Source: Cytophagaceae bacterium (lineage in GTDB: Bacteria > Bacteroidota > Bacteroidia > Cytophagales > Flexibacteraceae). Taken from it: 8,800 bases of DNA. Below, piece by piece: positions 5,404 to 8,800 of the stretch; within the stretch, counting starts at the first letter, position 1; each line of letters opens with the position of its first letter. The notes below the pieces were generated by a model. That model had not been told where the DNA came from, made no database searches, and was given only the letters and a program-made list of their open reading frames with translations. The stretch lies in NCBI GenBank assembly GCA_947464365.1, contig CANHWS010000138.1, forward strand, positions 1-8,800. The letters are read 5' to 3'. The position numbers and the translations under genes were made by a program.

Positions 5404-8394
5404 CTACACCTTCCCTCTCAAATACCGCCCAGTGTGGTTGTCCTCAAGAGCGGCTAGGCCCTCTGGTGTGCCTTCGTAGCAGACCAAGCCACCACCAGTG
5501 CCACCTTCTGGCCCCATATCGATCACCCAGTCAGCACATTTGATGACTTCTGGGTTGTGCTCGATCACCAAAACGGTATTGCCTTGATCCACAAGTGCCT
5601 GCATGGCCGATAGCAGCTTGCCGATGTCATGGAAGTGTAGCCCTGTAGTTGGCTCATCAAAAATGAACATGATCTTGTCCCGACGGTCACCACCGCGGCC
5701 TAGGAAACTCGCTAGTTTGACCCTTTGAGCCTCCCCACCGCTGAGCGTATTGCTGCTTTGGCCAAGCCGCACGTATCCAAGCCCAACATCCTGCAAGGGT
5801 TGTAGCCGCTCCATGATCTTGGGTTTGTCAGCAAAGAAGATAAGGCTGTCGTCAATGGTCATGTTCAGGACATCAGAGATGCTACTGCCGTTGATTTTGA
5901 CGTCTTGAATCTCTTGTTTGAACCTCGTGCCGCCACACCCTTCGCACTTGAGGTAAATGTCGGCCATGAACTGCATCTCGATCTTGACCTCGCCTTCGCC
6001 TTGGCAGGTATCACAACGACCACCATCGACGTTGAAGCTGAAGTGGCCTGGCGCATAACCACGCGCCTTGCTAAGGGCTTGGTCTGCATATAGGGTCCGG
6101 ATCTGGTCGTATGCCTTGATATAGGTAACGGGGTTGGAGCGGCTACTCTTGCCTATCGGGTTCTGATCGACAAACTCGACCTGCTCTACCATACTAAGGC
6201 CTCCGCTTATCTTTTCGTATTTGCCACCCTCTTCTACCAGCAGACCAACATGGCGTGCTAGCGCGGGGTACAATACCTTCTTGATCAGGGTAGATTTGCC
6301 AGAGCCACTGACTCCCGTCACAACGGTGAAAGCCAGTAGTGGAATCTTGACAGACACCCCCTTGAGGTTGTTTTCTCGGGCACCCACTAAGTGGATGGAG
6401 TTGGCCCATTTGCGCCTGAATTTAGGCACCGGAATCTGGTCTTGACCCGTCAAGAAACGGTAGGTGTGCGAGTCTGGTGCCTCGATACCGAGGTCAGCAA
6501 AGTGGGCACCATTCTGGCCTCCTTCGGCACCAAGTGCCCCACGCTTAACCCCCATCTGGAACACCAAATGGCCACCCAGATTACCTGCATTAGGCCCAAT
6601 GTCGATGATTTGGTCGGCGGCCAGCATCACCTCTTCCTCATGCTCAACGACGATAACCGTATTGCCCATGTTCCGCAATCGCTCTAGGACACCTACCAGA
6701 CGCTTGGTATCCCGAGGGTGCAGGCCTATGGATGGTTCGTCCAAGATATACATACTGCCAACCAAAGCAGACCCGAGGGAGGTTGCCAGTTTAATGCGCT
6801 GGAACTCGCCCCCACTGAGCGTACTCGTCAGGCGGTTGAGGGTCAGGTACCCTAGGCCGACTTCTTGCAAATAATGCAGGCGGTTCCGGACCTCGGCAAG
6901 CACACGTTTGGCTACTTGTTCTTCATGCGGCTGTAGCTGCATCCCGTCAATGAACTTGCTAAGGTCCTCGATCGGCATCAGAACAAGGTCGCTAATACTT
7001 TTGGTGTTGATCTTGACATAGCTAGCATCCTTCCGGAGGCGTGTGCCACGGCAATCAGGGCAGGTTGTGCGGCCACGAAAGCGGCTCAACATCACCCGAT
7101 ACTGGATCTTGTGGGTTTGGCTCTCGAGCCAGTCGAAAAAGGCATAAATACCCCTAAAGAACTGATTACCATGCCAAAGCAGGTCACGCTCCTCATCAGA
7201 TAAATCGGCGTATGGTCTATGGATCGGGAAATCAAACCGAATACCGTTCTTGAGCAAAGGGGCTAGCCACTCTTCGCGCATGGTTTCCGTTTTCCAAGGT
7301 GCAATGGCACCCTCAAAGATCGACAAGGAGGGCTCTGGTATTACGAGATCAGGGTCTATGCCCAGCACTCGGCCAAATCCTTCGCAGGTTTTGCAGGCCC
7401 CATAAGGATTGTTAAAACTAAAGAGGTTGATGCTCGGCTCTTCGAAGCTGATACCATCTCGCTCAAATTTATCGCTGAAGGCAACTCGGTTGTTCTGGCC
7501 CTCGGTAGGCTGACCATGTTGGTCCACCCCCATCACCTCGATGATGCACTGACCTTCACCTTCATAGAAGGCAGTCTGGATACTATCACTCTGCCTAAAG
7601 ATACTGTCCTCATCCTCGGCCTTGGTGCTATCCCGATCGATTAGCAGAAAGAGCTGTTTTTTCTGGTGGGCTGCCCAAGCTTTGCCCTCCAACATTTCCT
7701 CTAGGTACAGCACCTGCTCACCATCATGAAGGCGGGTAAAACCATTCTGGAGCAGGATACGCATTTCGTCCTCTAGGGTGCGATCCTCCTTACGGAGTAG
7801 TGGGCACAGGATGAGGTAGCGGGTGCCAAGGGGCATGCGGGCCAAGAAGTCCAGCACATCCTGTACGGTATCTTTAGAGACCGCAAGGCCAGACACCGGG
7901 CTTATCGTGATGCCTATCCTTGCAAACAATAGCTTGAGGTAGTCATAGATCTCGGTACTGGTGCCAACGGTGCTGCGTGGGTTGCGGGTGTTGACTTTTT
8001 GCTCGATCGCGATCGCTGGGGACACCCCTTTGATGTAGTCCACCTCGGGTTTTTCCATCCGCCCCAAAAACTGACGCGCATAGCTGCTAAGGCTCTCGAC
8101 ATACATCCGCTGGCCTTCAGCAAAGAGGGTGTCAAACGCCAATGAGGACTTGCCCGAACCCGATAGCCCAGTGATCACAACCATCTTGTTACGCGGGATG
8201 GCAACAGAAACCGACTTGAGGTTATTAACCCTCGCACCCTTGATCAGGATGTACTTGCGTGCATCCAAGCCATCCGCAAATGGGGTGGCAGGGACGAACA
8301 TCAAAGGGCCATAGCCGCCTTCTGCAAAGGTTGGAGCAGTGGTCGTGATGCTGGTCGGTTGGTAGGTCTGGACTGTGGTTTCGGGTTTGTTCAT
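5404..8394 (-). CDS. uvrA: Excinuclease ABC subunit UvrA
   Basis: UvrA is the damage-sensing ATPase of nucleotide excision repair. It scans DNA as a dimer and loads UvrB. The ATG at 8394 gives 996 residues, against 940 in E. coli. Two ABC modules are complete. The first has Walker A GLSGSGKSS at 76-84, signature LSGGEFQR at 526-533 and LDEPSIGLHPRD. The second has Walker A GVSGSGKST with K700, signature LSGGEAQRVKL and FDEPTTGLHF. The C-terminal zinc finger is intact (C794, C797, C817, C820). In the first zinc finger only the second CxxC remains (C334, C337), which I recall as usual in Bacteroidota. Residues 1-46 are a Thr/Pro-rich extension before the family's normal start (KYILIKGARVNNLK). 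M32 is an alternative start. A TTG at 8406 would add four residues and is less likely. A Gly-rich stretch lies near 614-640. The gene ends 100 bases from the convergent DksA-like gene. Confidence 0.97.
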   Translation of the reverse strand: MNKPETTVQTYQPTSITTTAPTFAEGGYGPLMFVPATPFADGLDARKYILIKGARVNNLKSVSVAIPRNKMVVITGLSGSGKSSLAFDTLFAEGQRMYVESLSSYARQFLGRMEKPEVDYIKGVSPAIAIEQKVNTRNPRSTVGTSTEIYDYLKLLFARIGITISPVSGLAVSKDTVQDVLDFLARMPLGTRYLILCPLLRKEDRTLEDEMRILLQNGFTRLHDGEQVLYLEEMLEGKAWAAHQKKQLFLLIDRDSTKAEDEDSIFRQSDSIQTAFYEGEGQCIIEVMGVDQHGQPTEGQNNRVAFSDKFERDGISFEEPSINLFSFNNPYGACKTCEGFGRVLGIDPDLVIPEPSLSIFEGAIAPWKTETMREEWLAPLLKNGIRFDFPIHRPYADLSDEERDLLWHGNQFFRGIYAFFDWLESQTHKIQYRVMLSRFRGRTTCPDCRGTRLRKDASYVKINTKSISDLVLMPIEDLSKFIDGMQLQPHEEQVAKRVLAEVRNRLHYLQEVGLGYLTLNRLTSTLSGGEFQRIKLATSLGSALVGSMYILDEPSIGLHPRDTKRLVGVLERLRNMGNTVIVVEHEEEVMLAADQIIDIGPNAGNLGGHLVFQMGVKRGALGAEGGQNGAHFADLGIEAPDSHTYRFLTGQDQIPVPKFRRKWANSIHLVGARENNLKGVSVKIPLLAFTVVTGVSGSGKSTLIKKVLYPALARHVGLLVEEGGKYEKISGGLSMVEQVEFVDQNPIGKSSRSNPVTYIKAYDQIRTLYADQALSKARGYAPGHFSFNVDGGRCDTCQGEGEVKIEMQFMADIYLKCEGCGGTRFKQEIQDVKINGSSISDVLNMTIDDSLIFFADKPKIMERLQPLQDVGLGYVRLGQSSNTLSGGEAQRVKLASFLGRGGDRRDKIMFIFDEPTTGLHFHDIGKLLSAMQALVDQGNTVLVIEHNPEVIKCADWVIDMGPEGGTGGGLVCYEGTPEGLAALEDNHTGRYLRGKV

Positions 8395-8442
8395 AGCGAC
8401 CTGCAAGATAGTGAATCTTAGGGCTAAGGGGGCCAGAAAGGG

Positions 8443-8649
8443 CTACACATATCTCCCAATCGCCTTATCTTTGATCAAGCCTACCCTTTCCTGCTCAAGA
8501 CCTTGGTTTTGCCTACAAAACTGATCCAGTCCCTCTGGTGATTTTAATAGGCGGTTGAATCGTGAGGGTCTCAGCCCTATCAACTTTGCACAAAGGCCGG
8601 TGCAATTCCTCGAGGCCCTTACAGATACCAAATCATAGTTGGACGACAA
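8443..8649 (-). CDS. Doubtful 68-residue ORF upstream of uvrA
   Basis: This frame runs in the same direction as uvrA and ends 48 bases before its ATG. Its only start is TTG, shortly after an in-frame stop. The translation is hydrophilic and plausible in composition (for example LRPSRFNRLLKSPEGLDQF and ending KAIGRYV), with three cysteines. I recognise no family, signal peptide or membrane segment. It may be the tail of a decayed gene, a small gene ahead of uvrA, or chance. Confidence 0.15.
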   Translation of the reverse strand: MSSNYDLVSVRASRNCTGLCAKLIGLRPSRFNRLLKSPEGLDQFCRQNQGLEQERVGLIKDKAIGRYV

Positions 8650-8665
8650 TATCCACCGTTAGGGT

Positions 8666-8779
8666 ATGGCATTCGGCACCAACCAAAAACATTACATCAC
8701 AGAGGTCAGAAACACCAATCCGCCGAACTTGATGCACGACAAGGGACTTGACGAAGCAACCAGTGCGTTATTTGCGTAG
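8666..8779 (+). pseudogene. Doubtful 37-residue ORF with an ABC-ATPase-like end
   Basis: An ATG at 8666 opens 37 codons ending in TAG at 8777-8779. The end reads NPPNLMHDKGLDEATSALFA. LDEATSAL is the exact Walker B/D-loop sequence of many ABC transporter ATPases, and NPP followed by L often precedes it. However, four extra residues (HDKG) interrupt the expected NPPxLxLDEATSAL spacing, and no LSGGQ signature is visible upstream, where ABC proteins carry it. It could be a decayed ABC-ATPase fragment or a coincidence. Confidence 0.15.
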
Positions 8780-8800
8780 TCTCTGTACCAGATCAGAATA

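Larger units (their letters stand above)
8395..8800. other. Region upstream of uvrA with no convincing gene
   Basis: About 400 bases lack a supported gene. I found no clear TTG-N19-TAnnTTTG promoter for uvrA on the minus strand, and no repeat like copies A and B. Two small frames are open: a TTG-started minus-strand frame at 8443-8649 and an ATG-started plus-strand frame at 8666-8779. The minus frame 8799-8690 is also open off the window edge, but its translation resembles nothing. This may be decayed coding sequence. Confidence 0.5.

Noticed and set aside
6464..6874. 136-codon plus-strand ORF inside uvrA
   Set aside because: It lies antisense to the UvrA region holding the first ABC signature, and is Pro/Arg/Ser-rich with no motif.
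2036..8394. mutS, DksA-like gene and uvrA as a repair operon or defence system
   Set aside because: The genes are divergent and convergent rather than co-transcribed, and all look like ordinary housekeeping genes.

Overview
This window looks like chromosomal DNA of a Bacteroidota bacterium, possibly near the Saprospiria/Chitinophagia, though the lineage below phylum is a guess. Four things point there: a secreted protein ending in a type IX secretion (T9SS) type A sorting domain; a Bacteroidota-style UvrA; a DksA/TraR-like protein with the degenerate zinc-finger form I associate with this phylum; and a promoter matching the Bacteroidota consensus (TTG-N19-TAnnTTTG). I see no tRNA, rRNA, CRISPR array, transposase, phage gene or plasmid function.

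Layout. Positions 1-124 hold a palindromic intergenic repeat (copy A). It lies just past the 3' end of a minus-strand gene (132-1592) for a secreted, probably seven-bladed beta-propeller protein with a T9SS sorting tail. Four bases upstream of that gene ends a remnant of another T9SS cargo gene (1597-1788), which keeps little more than a signal peptide and the last part of a sorting tail. Next come a second copy of the palindromic repeat (B, 1847-1993) and a shortened right arm of it (1994-2019). Minus-strand mutS (2036-4648) follows and looks intact. A divergent intergenic region (4649-4916) carries a good promoter for a plus-strand DksA/TraR-like gene (4917-5303), with an inverted repeat at the predicted transcription start and a possible 26-codon leader ORF. 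That gene converges on minus-strand uvrA (5404-8394), with a hairpin between them. The last 400 bases hold only weak small ORFs.

How it fits together. MutS (mismatch recognition) and UvrA (nucleotide-excision damage recognition) are housekeeping repair proteins. The DksA-like protein between them may bind RNA polymerase, but there is no evidence that the three are co-regulated. The 1-2035 part is accessory: secreted protein, gutted paralogue and dispersed repeats. I found no convincing new multi-gene system. The items most worth checking are the palindromic repeat family, the gutted T9SS gene and the mutS/DksA-like intergenic region.
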